DNA of 64,000 nucleotides from Senimuribacter intestinalis (GCA_943192975.1 CALPCJ010000009.1:67756-131755); one strand, 5' to 3'; positions 25,492 to 33,774 are shown, counted from the first letter of the stretch. Notes: generated by a model not told the origin, from the letters alone. Numbers and translations: made by a program.

Positions 25492-25660
25492 CTGTAACAT
25501 GTTCAGTTTGAGAAAAAGAAAACTCCGCCAATGGATCGGCCGTCTCCCAGTGTCCTGAGCACTCTTTTCCTTGTCAATATTTCGCTGAACATGTCAGCAA
25601 AATATCGATAAGCTAATGATATCACAAGCGTCGTTAATTGTCAACAAAATTGTATCGATA
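25492..25660 (-). promoter_or_regulatory. Operator-like repeats around the transporter-peptidase promoter
   Basis: Two TATCGATA palindromes (25603-25610 and 25653-25660) flank the promoter, each followed on the minus strand by a similar TTTG-Y-TGACA segment, giving a direct repeat of about 20 bases spaced 50 bases apart. Two further related palindromes, GCTGAACATGTCAGC (25584-25598) and CTGTAACATGTTCAG (25492-25506), lie in the leader. These are good candidate binding sites for the neighbouring GntR protein or another regulator. The rest of the leader (25423-25583) shows no reading frame of interest. Confidence 0.6.
25616..25644 (-). promoter_or_regulatory. Sigma-A promoter of the transporter-peptidase operon
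   Basis: On the minus strand TTGACA (25644-25639), a 17-base spacer and TATCAT (25621-25616). The -35 hexamer overlaps the upstream repeat box, consistent with repression by occlusion. Confidence 0.8.
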
Positions 25661-25695
25661 TAAAAACAACCTTTAATTTCCACTAACACAAACGC

Positions 25696-25725
25696 AAAGA
25701 CGAGCGCTTCTGCGCTCGTCTTTTA
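25696..25725 (-). terminator. Terminator after the GntR gene
   Basis: A perfect 12-base inverted repeat AAAGACGAGCGC/GCGCTCGTCTTT with a TTCT tetraloop (25696-25723). It separates the ligase-gntR unit from the transporter-peptidase operon on the same strand. Confidence 0.75.
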
Positions 25726-25753
25726 TTCCTACTGTCCTTAGATTAAAATTTCC

Positions 25754-26320
25754 TCAAATCGCTATGATATCTTTCTCGATTTCTCGCTGGGCTTTTTCTA
25801 AATCCCGTGCCAGCATTGCATTGATAATTTCTCGATGAATATTGTAATCCTCTTTCTGTAGTGCAAGGAGTCTTTCATTTTGGGAATATGCCACTTTAAA
25901 AACTAAATCCCGCACCATATCCTCAAGCTGCCGGTTTCCTCCGATTGCCGCAAGACCGATATGAAATTTGCTGTTGCTCTTGTTCGGTCCTTCCAAATAG
26001 ACCTCAAGTCCTTGTATTTCCTCGTCTCTGGCGTTTTCTACAGCAGTCTGCACACTGAACTTTTCCAGATGTCTGCGCAGAGCCTGAATCTGATTCACTT
26101 CTTCATCGGTGAAATAGTTTACCATATAGCCTCTGCCCGGATAACTGATTACAAATCCTTTGCTGCATAAAATCTGCAGAGCGTCCCGGACCGGCGCTTT
26201 ACTGACACCGTACGATGCGGCAATTTCTCCAACGTTGAGAAAAGTACGATAATCAAATCTGCCGAAGATTAAATCTTCTTCCAGCTGCTCATAAATCTGT
26301 TTTGCTTTTGTATCTGCCAT
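25754..26320 (-). CDS. GntR-family transcriptional regulator (FCD-like)
   Basis: This 188-residue DNA-binding protein has an N-terminal winged helix-turn-helix (about residues 8-72) carrying the GntR signature G-E-I-A-A-S-Y-G-V-S-K-A-P-V-R-D-A-L. A mostly helical ligand-binding domain follows (about 75-185), of FCD type but shorter than usual. It starts three bases after the acyl-CoA ligase stop, so the two are cotranscribed. The next operon downstream has a promoter flanked by repeat boxes, making that operon its probable target. The effector is unknown. Confidence 0.85.
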   Translation of the reverse strand: MADTKAKQIYEQLEEDLIFGRFDYRTFLNVGEIAASYGVSKAPVRDALQILCSKGFVISYPGRGYMVNYFTDEEVNQIQALRRHLEKFSVQTAVENARDEEIQGLEVYLEGPNKSNSKFHIGLAAIGGNRQLEDMVRDLVFKVAYSQNERLLALQKEDYNIHREIINAMLARDLEKAQREIEKDIIAI

Positions 26321-26323
26321 AAA

Positions 26324-28060
26324 TTATAATCCAAGTTCTTTCATTTCCGCTTCAATCTGCTTGAGTTCTTCGTTTCTCTTGGTTTTCTGCGTTGTGGTCT
26401 TGACGGTTGGTTTATCCGATAGGAAGTACTTCTTCACCATCTTGTAAGCTGGCATAGTGGCATTGATTTCAGTCATATCCAGATCAAGCTGCGCCTGCAA
26501 GTCGTCCAGACTCATGCTCTTTTCATCAAGGTAGGATTTGTCGTAAACGACTTTTGCCCAGAGCACCACATCATTTGCCTTGTTTCTGGTAAAGACCATG
26601 CTTTCTTCCACATAAGGCAGTACGTTGATCAGATTTTCAATCTCCTCCGGATAGACATTCTTACCATTTTTCATGACGATAACGTTCTTCTTGCGTCCGC
26701 AGATGAACAAGTAGCCCTCCTCGTCAAAATATGCAAGATCACCTGTGTGAAGCCAGCCGTCTACAATCATCTCATCAGTAGCTTCCTGATTATCGTAGTA
26801 ACCCAGCATAACATTGTCGCCGCGAACAACGAGTTCTCCAATGCCCTCTTCGTTGACATCGACAATCTTTCCTTCTACGTTAGGCATCAGTTTACCGCAA
26901 GAACCCGGTTTCAGATAGCGATAAGTCTCGCTGGAAATGGTCGGCGATGTCTCCGTCAACCCATAGCCCTGTACTGTAAGAATGCCGAAGTCATTAAGTC
27001 CCTTAGCAACTACCGGATCCAAAGCCGCTGCGCCATTGATAATAAAGCGCATTCTTCCGCCCATCTGATCGATGATATCTTTAAACAGCTTCCGTCGCAC
27101 GTTGATTCCTACTTTTTCGGTCAAATCACAAATCTTCAGTGCCGTTTGCACCTTGCCGCTCTTGCCCTGTTTCTCTATGCCCTTCATAATCTTCTTGTAC
27201 ATGTTTTCAAGAAGCAGCGGCACACTCATAATAACGGATACGCCGTATTCCTTCATGTTTGCGCTTACATATTTCAGTCCTTCGCAGAAACAGTTCTTCA
27301 TGCCTTGGGACAGGAAAGTCAAAAGCCCACTCATACCGTAACAGTGATGCAAAGGCAGAATCATCATATTCACATCGTCAGGGAAAAACAGTTCTTCGCA
27401 GTTCATACCATAGTTACAGCTCATGAAATTTCGATGAGAAAGCATTACCGCTTTGGACTGCTCCGTCGTCCCCGATGTAAAAAGCAGATAATTCATTGCA
27501 TCCGGATCAATTTCGGCTTCCAGATATCTAAAGTCGCCGCCTTCTACCAGCGCACGACCTTTGTCCAGAAGATCCATCAGCAACACACCTGTCTCTGACT
27601 GAAAATCCATGGCTACGATCATGGAAAGACCTGTAGATTTCTCCGCAAAGATTTCCTCAATCATCTTCGCACTTTTCTTATCATAAAAAATCGCTTCCGC
27701 CTTGCTTCGATTGAGGCAGCTTACGATTTCTTCTTTTTGGAGGGCTTTATCAAGGGGCACTGTAATACCCACGCCGCAGCTCACTGCAAAGTATGCAAGG
27801 CACCAACTGTAGCTGTTCTCACCGATAACTGCAATGCGCTTATCTTTATAGCCACATTCAATCAGTGCTGTGCCCAGATGTCCCATGGTCTCAAAGAGCT
27901 TTGCATAGGTGGTGTTGATATAGTTGACTTCTTTGGTTTCTTTGTTCTTGATTTTCGTCACAAACGCCACTTTATCCGCATACTTTTCTGCAGATGTTCT
28001 AAGCAAATCGCGCAGATCGCGAAACTCATGAAATTTCTTTTCTAGTTTATAATCTTTCAT
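26324..28060 (-). CDS. AMP-dependent acyl-CoA synthetase (long-chain type)
   Basis: This 578-residue adenylate-forming enzyme has the nucleotide-binding P-loop (F-T-S-G-T-T-E-Q-S-K, where the usual G-x-P-K is altered), the A5 motif G-Y-G-L-T-E-T-S-P, the A7-like W-L-H-T-G-D-L-A-Y and the A8 hinge G-R-K-K-N-V-I-V. It activates a carboxylic acid, probably a fatty or aromatic acid, to the CoA thioester. ATG at 28060 follows AGAAGGAAAAAAT; an upstream in-frame start at 28129 overlaps the promoter and is rejected. It forms a two-gene unit with the GntR regulator. Confidence 0.88.
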   Translation of the reverse strand: MKDYKLEKKFHEFRDLRDLLRTSAEKYADKVAFVTKIKNKETKEVNYINTTYAKLFETMGHLGTALIECGYKDKRIAVIGENSYSWCLAYFAVSCGVGITVPLDKALQKEEIVSCLNRSKAEAIFYDKKSAKMIEEIFAEKSTGLSMIVAMDFQSETGVLLMDLLDKGRALVEGGDFRYLEAEIDPDAMNYLLFTSGTTEQSKAVMLSHRNFMSCNYGMNCEELFFPDDVNMMILPLHHCYGMSGLLTFLSQGMKNCFCEGLKYVSANMKEYGVSVIMSVPLLLENMYKKIMKGIEKQGKSGKVQTALKICDLTEKVGINVRRKLFKDIIDQMGGRMRFIINGAAALDPVVAKGLNDFGILTVQGYGLTETSPTISSETYRYLKPGSCGKLMPNVEGKIVDVNEEGIGELVVRGDNVMLGYYDNQEATDEMIVDGWLHTGDLAYFDEEGYLFICGRKKNVIVMKNGKNVYPEEIENLINVLPYVEESMVFTRNKANDVVLWAKVVYDKSYLDEKSMSLDDLQAQLDLDMTEINATMPAYKMVKKYFLSDKPTVKTTTQKTKRNEELKQIEAEMKELGL

Positions 28061-28100
28061 ATTTTTTCCTTCTGTATAATAGCAAGTTCTTCTATATAGT

Positions 28101-28129
28101 AGAATAGCACGTTCCAGAGTCGGTGTCAA
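28101..28129 (-). promoter_or_regulatory. Sigma-A promoter of the ligase-gntR unit
   Basis: On the minus strand TTGACA (28129-28124), a 17-base spacer and TATTCT (28106-28101), about 40 bases before the ligase ATG. Confidence 0.75.
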
Positions 28130-28139
28130 ACGCTTCGCG

Positions 28140-28802
28140 CTACTCTTTTATGACAATTCCCAGCATCTTCGCCAGCTCCGCAGCCTGAAAAAGGCTGACC
28201 TTTGCGCCTTTCAGCTCACCATTTTCGCTAGATACCCTGATTCCCTCCAAAATACATGTAGTGAAATCAACGTCCTTTAGTTTCGTTTTAAAAAATTCCG
28301 TTCCAATGCATTGATTCTTATCCATCTGTAGCTTTTTTAATTTACAGTTTGCAAAAAATGCATCGGTCAAATCACATGTAGCAATGGTGCACTGCTCCAG
28401 CTTTGTCTCTGTAAAATTCGCCATCGCCATAGCACAGTCTGTAAAAAAGGTGTTGCTGATGCTGCACTGACTGAAGTCCGTGCCCACAAGCTGGCAATTA
28501 TCAAACTCAATACTGTTAAACCAGCTTCCCGTAAAACTGCATCCCGGCAGCTGGCAATTTTTGAACAGAGCAGTTTTAAAGTCTGCACCCTTAAAGCGAC
28601 ATCGAATCAACGTGCAATTTTCAAAAATTACGGTATCGAAATTCAGTCCGCTAAAATCCTCTTCTTCAATATGCTCGCCACTGAACCGAACCTGCTCTAT
28701 GTCCTGCTCCTCCTGCCTACACCTCCATGCGCAAGAATAGAAATCGCTGTCAGCACTGGGCAGCTGAGGGAAATAGATATTTGATGATTTTTTCTGTGTC
28801 AT
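28140..28802 (-). CDS. Pentapeptide-repeat protein
   Basis: This 220-residue protein folds mostly as a right-handed beta-helix of pentapeptide repeats (about residues 45-185), with phenylalanine or leucine at the centre of each five-residue unit (for example F-K-G-A-D-F-K-T-A-L-F-K-N-C). Cysteine is unusually frequent, about one per repeat turn. Some family members shield DNA gyrase from inhibitors or act in stress responses, but the sequence alone does not show a role. AAAGGAG precedes ATG at 28802. The gene sits directly behind a TATAAT-bearing tandem repeat, giving an untranslated leader of only about 15 bases. Confidence 0.88.
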   Translation of the reverse strand: MTQKKSSNIYFPQLPSADSDFYSCAWRCRQEEQDIEQVRFSGEHIEEEDFSGLNFDTVIFENCTLIRCRFKGADFKTALFKNCQLPGCSFTGSWFNSIEFDNCQLVGTDFSQCSISNTFFTDCAMAMANFTETKLEQCTIATCDLTDAFFANCKLKKLQMDKNQCIGTEFFKTKLKDVDFTTCILEGIRVSSENGELKGAKVSLFQAAELAKMLGIVIKE

Positions 28803-28813
28803 TGGTAAACTCC

Positions 28814-29020
28814 TTTGCGTTCATTATACCACGATGATTCCGCTGAAAATAGAATCGGAAGTCATGATCCAATGAACGCTTCCTTGCGGCAACGCCGGTT
28901 TCATTCTTTGCGTTCATTATACCATGACGTTTCCTTTGAAAGTAGAATCGGAAGTCATGATTCAATGAACGCTTCCTTGCGGCAACGCCGGTTTCATTCT
29001 TTGCGTTCATTATACCACAA
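28814..29020. repeat. Tandem 93-bp repeat, 2.2 copies, each with an extended -10 promoter element
   Basis: Copies lie at 28814-28906 and 28907-28999, with a partial third copy from 29000. Each copy starts TTTGCGTTCATTATACCA, whose minus strand holds TGGTATAAT. Within a unit, GCGTTCATT pairs with AATGAACGC, and an inner stem (ATGA-TTCCG with CGGAA-GTCAT) is kept in both copies despite base changes. The unit also ends with a GCG-GCAA-CGC hairpin. The two full copies differ at roughly ten positions, mostly in the inner stem and loop. Confidence 0.9.
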
Positions 29021-29037
29021 TTCCCCTCCCCTGTCTT
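29009..29037 (-). promoter_or_regulatory. Best-formed promoter of the pentapeptide gene
   Basis: On the minus strand AAGACA (29037-29032), 17 bases, then the extended -10 TGGTATAAT (29017-29009). The same extended -10 recurs at 28924-28916 and 28831-28823 with weaker -35 sequences, so up to three start sites may exist. Confidence 0.6.
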
Positions 29038-29182
29038 CCTTATCGTACCGCCTTCCTGCCAAAGAACACATATCAAATAAGCGTAGCGATCCAGCACCAT
29101 AGCTATGGTACGCTATATTTGTGTAATTTTTTATGGCACGCCGCTGCCGAATACGGCTGCCGAGGAAAAAGGAGAAATCCCC

Positions 29183-29211
29183 TTGACGAGACTTCATCTT
29201 TGTGTTAGTAT
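29183..29211 (+). promoter_or_regulatory. Sigma-A promoter of the Trp T-box transcript
   Basis: TTGACG (29183-29188), 17 bases and TAGTAT (29206-29211), placing the start near 29218, just upstream of the T-box stem I. Confidence 0.75.
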
Positions 29212-29231
29212 TTTCTATAACAAATTTTATA

Positions 29232-29510
29232 AGAAACAAACCGTTGACCGAGAGTAGTAGCAGGCAGAAGCTGTCTACAGAGAGCTGCAGGTGGTGAGAT
29301 TGCAGTGATATGCATGTCGTGTGAATGGACTTGGGAGGGCAACCTGAATCGCCTTTATCATTTAGGCGTAGTATGGAAGACGGGTTCGACCGTTATATCG
29401 AAGGACATATGATAGTATGTTCAGAGTGCGCCTATCCGTGAGGATAAGCGAATTAGGGTGGTATCGCAGAAGCTGCAGCTTTTGTCCCTATCGGGGCGAA
29501 AGCTTTTTTG
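29232..29510 (+). ncRNA. T-box leader, tryptophan specifier
   Basis: The leader has the stem I elements (AGAGAG followed by GGTGGTGAGATTGCAG), the specifier region GTGAATGGAC, and the T-box core AGGGTGGTATCGC at 29455-29467. The codon TGG at 29326-29328 fits tryptophan. The intrinsic terminator pairs AGCTTTTGTCCC (29477-29488) with GGGGCGAAAGCT (29493-29504), then six T. Uncharged tRNA-Trp would bind and prevent termination. The genes downstream are a broken paaK and trpS, so the specifier agrees with trpS. Confidence 0.93.
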
Positions 29511-29565
29511 TTTGTCCAAAGTCTTTCTCCCCTTCCAAAACACGAAGAAAGATGAGGTACAAAAC

Positions 29566-30266
29566 ATGAAAATGAATGACACACAGTTTAGGTTGATGAA
29601 ACAGCAGCTCCGCTGCGTAACCACTTTTTCCGGCAATCTCTATCAGAAAAAATATAAGGACATCGACATTGACATTATGACATTTATGGACTGACCGAAA
29701 TTTACGGTCCGGGAATCGGCATCAACTGCAGCAGAGAAACTCCTATGCACTACTGGGACGATTATCTCTACATCGAAATCATTGATCCACAGACTGGCAA
29801 GAACGTACCTGGCAGCGAAACCGGTGAAATCGTCATCACTACCCTTCGCAAAGAAGGCGCACCGCTGATTCGTTACAGAACCCACGACCTTTCAAGAATT
29901 GTACCGGAAAGCTGCAGCTGCGGCTTGAAATTTCCGAGAATTGACCGTATAATAGGAAGAAGTGATGATATGGTAAAAGTCAAGGGCGTCAATATTTATC
30001 CCGGTCAGGTAGAAGATATCCTGCGGGACATCCATGGCGTCAGCAGCGAATACCAGATTTCCATCGACCACATAAACGGCAAAGATGTCCTCACCCTCTC
30101 TGTTGAAACGGAAGAAGGAATTGACACTGCCGCCGCTGAAAGCTCCATTGGTTCTGCCTTTAAGACAAAGGTCGGACTGGCGATTGAGCCAAAGGCCGTT
30201 GCTGTAGGCAGCCTGCCCCGCAGCGAAAAAAAAACAACGAGAATTTTTGATTACAGGAATAACTAA
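29566..30266 (+). pseudogene. paaK: Phenylacetate-CoA ligase (paaK) remnant with internal deletion
   Basis: The first 35 codons (29566 to about 29670) match the start of PaaK-type ligases (K-M-N-D-T-Q-F). That frame then stops at 29694. A second frame from about 29673 reads D-I-Y-G-L-T-E-I-Y-G-P-G and the rest of the C-terminal half, including R-T-H-D-L and the hinge G-R-S-D-D-M-V-K-V-K-G, to the stop at 30266. About 200 residues of a normal enzyme of about 430 are missing, and the frame shifts at the junction, where GACAT is repeated four times in 25 bases. The C-terminal half could still be translated from ATG 29745, but it lacks the nucleotide-binding N-terminal domain. Confidence 0.88.
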
Positions 30267-30302
30267 TATTCCATACACATGAATAAAACGGAGGTTTATA
30301 AC

Positions 30303-31283
30303 ATGAAACGAGTATTTTCCGGCGTACAGCCGACCGGCAACATTCACCTTGGCAACTATCTGGGCGCTCTGCGTCAATTTGTTGAATTGCAGGACGATCA
30401 TGAATGTATTTACTGCATCGTGGACATGCACGCAATTACCGTTCCGCAGGATCCAAAGGAACTGAAAGAACATATCCTGGACGTTGCCGCGCTTTATATC
30501 GCAGTCGGCATCGATCCAAAAAAATCCATCATTTTCGTGCAGTCCGATGTTTCTGGACATGCGGAGTTATCATGGGTTCTGACCTGCAATTCCTATACCG
30601 GCGAACTTTCCCGCATGACACAGTTTAAGGCAAAAAGCAAGAACAAGGAATCCGCACCGGCAGGGCTTTTCACCTACCCGCTCCTGATGGCTGCCGATAT
30701 CCTGCTCTACGATGTTGACGTCGTGCCTGTAGGCAATGACCAGAAGCAGCACATTGAACTAACTCGCGATATCGCCATCAGAATCAACAATACCAAGAAA
30801 AAAACCTTCGTCGTACCGGAAGGTCGCTACATGAAAGAAGGCGCCCGCATCATGGCACTGGACGATCCGACCCAGAAAATGAGCAAATCCGCAGAAAATG
30901 TTCACAGCAGAATTTCCCTGCTGGATGATCCTGCTAAAATCAAGAAATCCATCATGAAAGCGACCACTGACTCAGAAGGCGTAGTGCGCTTTGATCCAGA
31001 AACAAAGCCTGGCATCAGCAATCTGATGAACATCTATTCTGTACTGTCCGGCAAAGCTTTAGACGAAATCGAAAAGACCTACGAAGGCAAAGGTTACGGT
31101 GATTTCAAGAAAGACCTGGTGGAAATCGTGGTCGATGCTTTAGCACCGATTAAAGCCAGATACGAAGAAATCCGTTATTCAGAGGAACTGATTGAAATCC
31201 TAAAAGATGGCGCAGAAAGAGCTAAGGCAATTGCAAATCCTGTAATGCAGAGAGTCAAAGACAACTTCGGTCTGGGACTTTAA
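30303..31283 (+). CDS. trpS: Tryptophanyl-tRNA synthetase
   Basis: This 326-residue class I synthetase charges tRNA-Trp. The HIGH-type motif is P-T-G-N-I-H-L-G-N-Y and the KMSKS motif is intact in Q-K-M-S-K-S-A-E-N. Length is normal for bacterial TrpRS. ACGGAGG precedes ATG at 30303; the in-frame ATG at 30279 lies before that ribosome site. It follows the paaK remnant by 36 bases and is evidently transcribed from the T-box promoter, so charged tRNA-Trp levels would control it. A strong bidirectional hairpin follows. Confidence 0.96.
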   Translation: MKRVFSGVQPTGNIHLGNYLGALRQFVELQDDHECIYCIVDMHAITVPQDPKELKEHILDVAALYIAVGIDPKKSIIFVQSDVSGHAELSWVLTCNSYTGELSRMTQFKAKSKNKESAPAGLFTYPLLMAADILLYDVDVVPVGNDQKQHIELTRDIAIRINNTKKKTFVVPEGRYMKEGARIMALDDPTQKMSKSAENVHSRISLLDDPAKIKKSIMKATTDSEGVVRFDPETKPGISNLMNIYSVLSGKALDEIEKTYEGKGYGDFKKDLVEIVVDALAPIKARYEEIRYSEELIEILKDGAERAKAIANPVMQRVKDNFGLGL

Positions 31284-31284
31284 T

Positions 31285-31336
31285 AAAAAAAGTTGTGCAG
31301 GAGGCGTTTTCCGTTTCAATGCACAACTTTTTTCTT
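31285..31336 (+). terminator. Bidirectional terminator after trpS
   Basis: AAAAAAAGTTGTGCA (31285-31299) pairs with TGCACAACTTTTTT (31320-31333). T-tracts exist on both strands, serving trpS and the convergent ABC exporter operon. Confidence 0.85.
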
Positions 31337-31366
31337 GCTGCTTTACCCTGGTGTTCAAACCACATA

Positions 31367-32164
31367 TCACGATCCACTGGACTGATAGCTTCGCACACCA
31401 AACCGCCATAAAAGCCACGCCGGCGCCATAAACCAGCATGCCAGAAGCGGCACAAATACAAAGAATCTCGAGGTTTCCTGTCCAATCAAATAGAGAAACG
31501 GATAATACTGCACCAGCGCATAGGGAATCACAAAAGTCGTAATCTGCAATATCTTTTTTCCGTAAACACCCATGGGATATTTCCCGTATTCTCTGGCACC
31601 GTCAATAAAAATATTCATAAACTCCAGTCCTTCCAAGGTAAAAAAACTGAATGCCGCATAGATCAGAAACATGGCTGAAAATACCACAATACCACCTACA
31701 AGCATATTGACAATGGTAAGAACCTTTGTAATATCCCACGAAACGCCACCAGCTGAAATCCCATATACGAACATCACTACTGCCTGCAGCATCCTTCCCA
31801 TACGCGTCAGTTCAAATTCACTTCCAAGCACCTGCAAGACTTCACTTTGCGGTCTAACCAGAACACGATCAAACTCCCCCGTTCGTACCATATCTGGAAA
31901 CATATCAAAGCCTCTGGCGACCATTTCTGCCAAAGAAAACTCAAGCAGCAAAATAGAAAAGCACAAAAGCACCTGACTGTATGTAAAGCCTTCCACCGCT
32001 GAAAATCTTTTAAACATAAAAAGGATTCCCAAAAAAACGTTAAAAGATACCAAGAACTGCCCCACAGCTGTAAGGAGAAATGATGCCTTGTACTGCATGG
32101 CTGAGCGCACGCTGATGGACACATAATGCCCGTAAAGCCTGACTGCTTTTTTTATTTTCTTCAT
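31367..32164 (-). CDS. ABC-2-type exporter permease (COG3694-like)
   Basis: This 265-residue membrane protein has six hydrophobic segments and no soluble enzyme domain. Its pattern, including the R-T-G-E-F-D-R-V-L-V-R-P motif after the second helix, fits the permease pairs of an uncharacterized ABC-2 exporter type. ATG at 32164 follows GGGAGGGTGATAACG; the upstream in-frame extension overlaps the preceding permease gene. It is the third gene of the operon, with a partner permease and an ATPase. Transported substrate is unknown. Confidence 0.82.
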   Translation of the reverse strand: MKKIKKAVRLYGHYVSISVRSAMQYKASFLLTAVGQFLVSFNVFLGILFMFKRFSAVEGFTYSQVLLCFSILLLEFSLAEMVARGFDMFPDMVRTGEFDRVLVRPQSEVLQVLGSEFELTRMGRMLQAVVMFVYGISAGGVSWDITKVLTIVNMLVGGIVVFSAMFLIYAAFSFFTLEGLEFMNIFIDGAREYGKYPMGVYGKKILQITTFVIPYALVQYYPFLYLIGQETSRFFVFVPLLACWFMAPAWLLWRFGVRSYQSSGS

Positions 32165-32169
32165 CGTTA

Positions 32170-32973
32170 TCACCCTCCCTGCACCACGGCACTTTTTTCT
32201 GCCTTTCTGCACAAAATCTTTCCCATCAAGGTAATTACAACCAGCCAAAAGATCTGAAGACTGATAGCCTGTACCAGTTCAGTGCCATTAAGGCTTCCGC
32301 TGTAAATCCTCAGAGGAACGTTTTGCATAGCTGCAAAAGGTAGCATCTCCAGCACCTTCGCCAACTTCTCTGGAAAAAACGGAATGGGAATAATTGCACC
32401 GGCAAGAAAATCTATGGCAGAAGTAAAAACCATGCGAACATCTCGAGGCGATATGGTAAAAAAAGCAAGAACATAAATCAGCATACATACCGATACGGTC
32501 ACTGCAAGTCCTAATACCATCGCTGCCAGAAACAACATAAAATACGGCAAACTGGCTGGCATGCACAGCCCGTAAGGCGCAGGCACAAATACCGCAATCA
32601 GCAAAATAGGAAAACACCGCAAAACTGCCCGCGACAGCCGATTTGCAACGCTTCTTGCAAACCACATATTATAGATGTCAACAGGTCTTGCCAATTCATA
32701 GGCAAGATTTCCCTTTCTGATTGCCTCAAAGATTTCCCCTTCTAACATCCAGACCGCAAAAAAAGCGAGAAACGCCTGCTGCAGCCACACATAGGAAATC
32801 GTCGCAGAGAGTGACATGGGAAAAGCTGCAGCGTCTGCCTCGTAAAAAGCGCTGAAAATCATAACTTCCATGAGTCCCCAAAAGAACTGGGTACAGACGC
32901 CTGCCAGGGCTGCTGCACGGTACTGCATACCCATGACAAAGCGCAGTCTGAAAAAAGATAAATACTTTTTCAT
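32170..32973 (-). CDS. ABC-2-type exporter permease (COG4587-like)
   Basis: This 267-residue membrane protein has six hydrophobic helices and is the partner of the downstream permease. The segment R-K-G-N-L-A-Y-E-L-A-R-P-V-D after the second helix mirrors the R-T-G-E-F-D-R-V-L-V-R-P motif of its partner, showing that the two permeases are distant homologues. It lies 12 bases after the ATPase gene and five bases before the next permease. Function beyond export by an ATP-driven heterodimer cannot be stated. Confidence 0.82.
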   Translation of the reverse strand: MKKYLSFFRLRFVMGMQYRAAALAGVCTQFFWGLMEVMIFSAFYEADAAAFPMSLSATISYVWLQQAFLAFFAVWMLEGEIFEAIRKGNLAYELARPVDIYNMWFARSVANRLSRAVLRCFPILLIAVFVPAPYGLCMPASLPYFMLFLAAMVLGLAVTVSVCMLIYVLAFFTISPRDVRMVFTSAIDFLAGAIIPIPFFPEKLAKVLEMLPFAAMQNVPLRIYSGSLNGTELVQAISLQIFWLVVITLMGKILCRKAEKSAVVQGG

Positions 32974-32985
32974 CTTATCACCGCC

Positions 32986-33774
32986 TTAAATATCATAGGC
33001 GTGATACAGCTGTGCAATGGTTTCGTCAATGTTAGCATTCCCTTTTTGGATATCTGCTAGGATTCCATCCATTAGGATTTTCCCCTTGCCGATGAGAATA
33101 ATCCTTCCTGCTAAGGCCTCGATGTCCTGCATATCGTGGGTTGTCAAAATCACTGTCGTGCCATGCTCTTTATTCTGCCGTTTTATAAAATCTCTGACCT
33201 CCAGTTTTGACACAGCGTCAAGTCCGATAGTCGGTTCATCCAGAAACAATATACGAGGTCTGTGCAGAAGGGAGGCTGCAATCTCACAGCGCATCCGCTG
33301 CCCCAAAGAAAGCTGCCTTACCGGAGATCGCAAAAGCTGCGACAGATCTAAAAGTTCCGTCAGTTCTTCAAGACTCTGTTTATATGTTACGGCAGGAATG
33401 TCATAAATATCTTTCAGCAGAGAAAAAGAATCGATAACCGGCACGTCCCACCAGAGCTGTGAACGCTGTCCAAAAACAACGCCAATTTCGCGCACATGAT
33501 CAATCCGATTCCGATACGGTACTCTACCGTCAACCAAAACCTTTCCACTGTCCGGCGTCAAAATACCACTGAGAATCTTAATGGTAGAACTTTTTCCTGC
33601 TCCATTTGGGCCGATATAGCCGACCATCTCCCCATCTGCTATAGTAAAATTGACATCATCCAGGGCATGCACTGTTTCATATTCTCTGCGAAAAAGCGCC
33701 TTGCAGGCTTCCTTCAAACCTGCGTTTCTTCGGGCAATCCGGTAGGTCTTGCTCACATGTTCCATAGTAATCAT
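32986..33774 (-). CDS. ABC transporter ATP-binding protein (COG4586-like)
   Basis: This 262-residue nucleotide-binding subunit has Walker A G-P-N-G-A-G-K-S-S-T, the signature L-S-L-G-Q-R-M-R, Walker B I-L-F-L-D-E-P-T and the switch histidine in T-T-H-D-M. The longer N-terminal insertion before Walker A (about residues 15-35) is typical of the COG4586 type. ATG at 33774 is preceded by AAGGAGTGTGCG. It is the first gene of the three-gene exporter operon, driven by a near-perfect promoter. Confidence 0.92.
   Translation of the reverse strand: MITMEHVSKTYRIARRNAGLKEACKALFRREYETVHALDDVNFTIADGEMVGYIGPNGAGKSSTIKILSGILTPDSGKVLVDGRVPYRNRIDHVREIGVVFGQRSQLWWDVPVIDSFSLLKDIYDIPAVTYKQSLEELTELLDLSQLLRSPVRQLSLGQRMRCEIAASLLHRPRILFLDEPTIGLDAVSKLEVRDFIKRQNKEHGTTVILTTHDMQDIEALAGRIILIGKGKILMDGILADIQKGNANIDETIAQLYHAYDI

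Noticed and set aside
28814..29020. CRISPR-like array
   Set aside because: Only 2.2 long copies are present without variable spacers of similar length, and no cas gene is near.
28750..29100. Minus-strand frame with a 31-residue repeat twice over the 93-bp tandem repeats
   Set aside because: The repeat unit is a multiple of three, so any frame stays open; it overlaps the start of the pentapeptide gene in another frame, has no ribosome site, and the region looks like duplicated promoter DNA.
29134..29149. Possible second sigma-54 promoter (TGGCACG followed by CCGCTGCC)
   Set aside because: The -12 part does not contain TTGC at the required spacing, unlike the perfect site at 15891.
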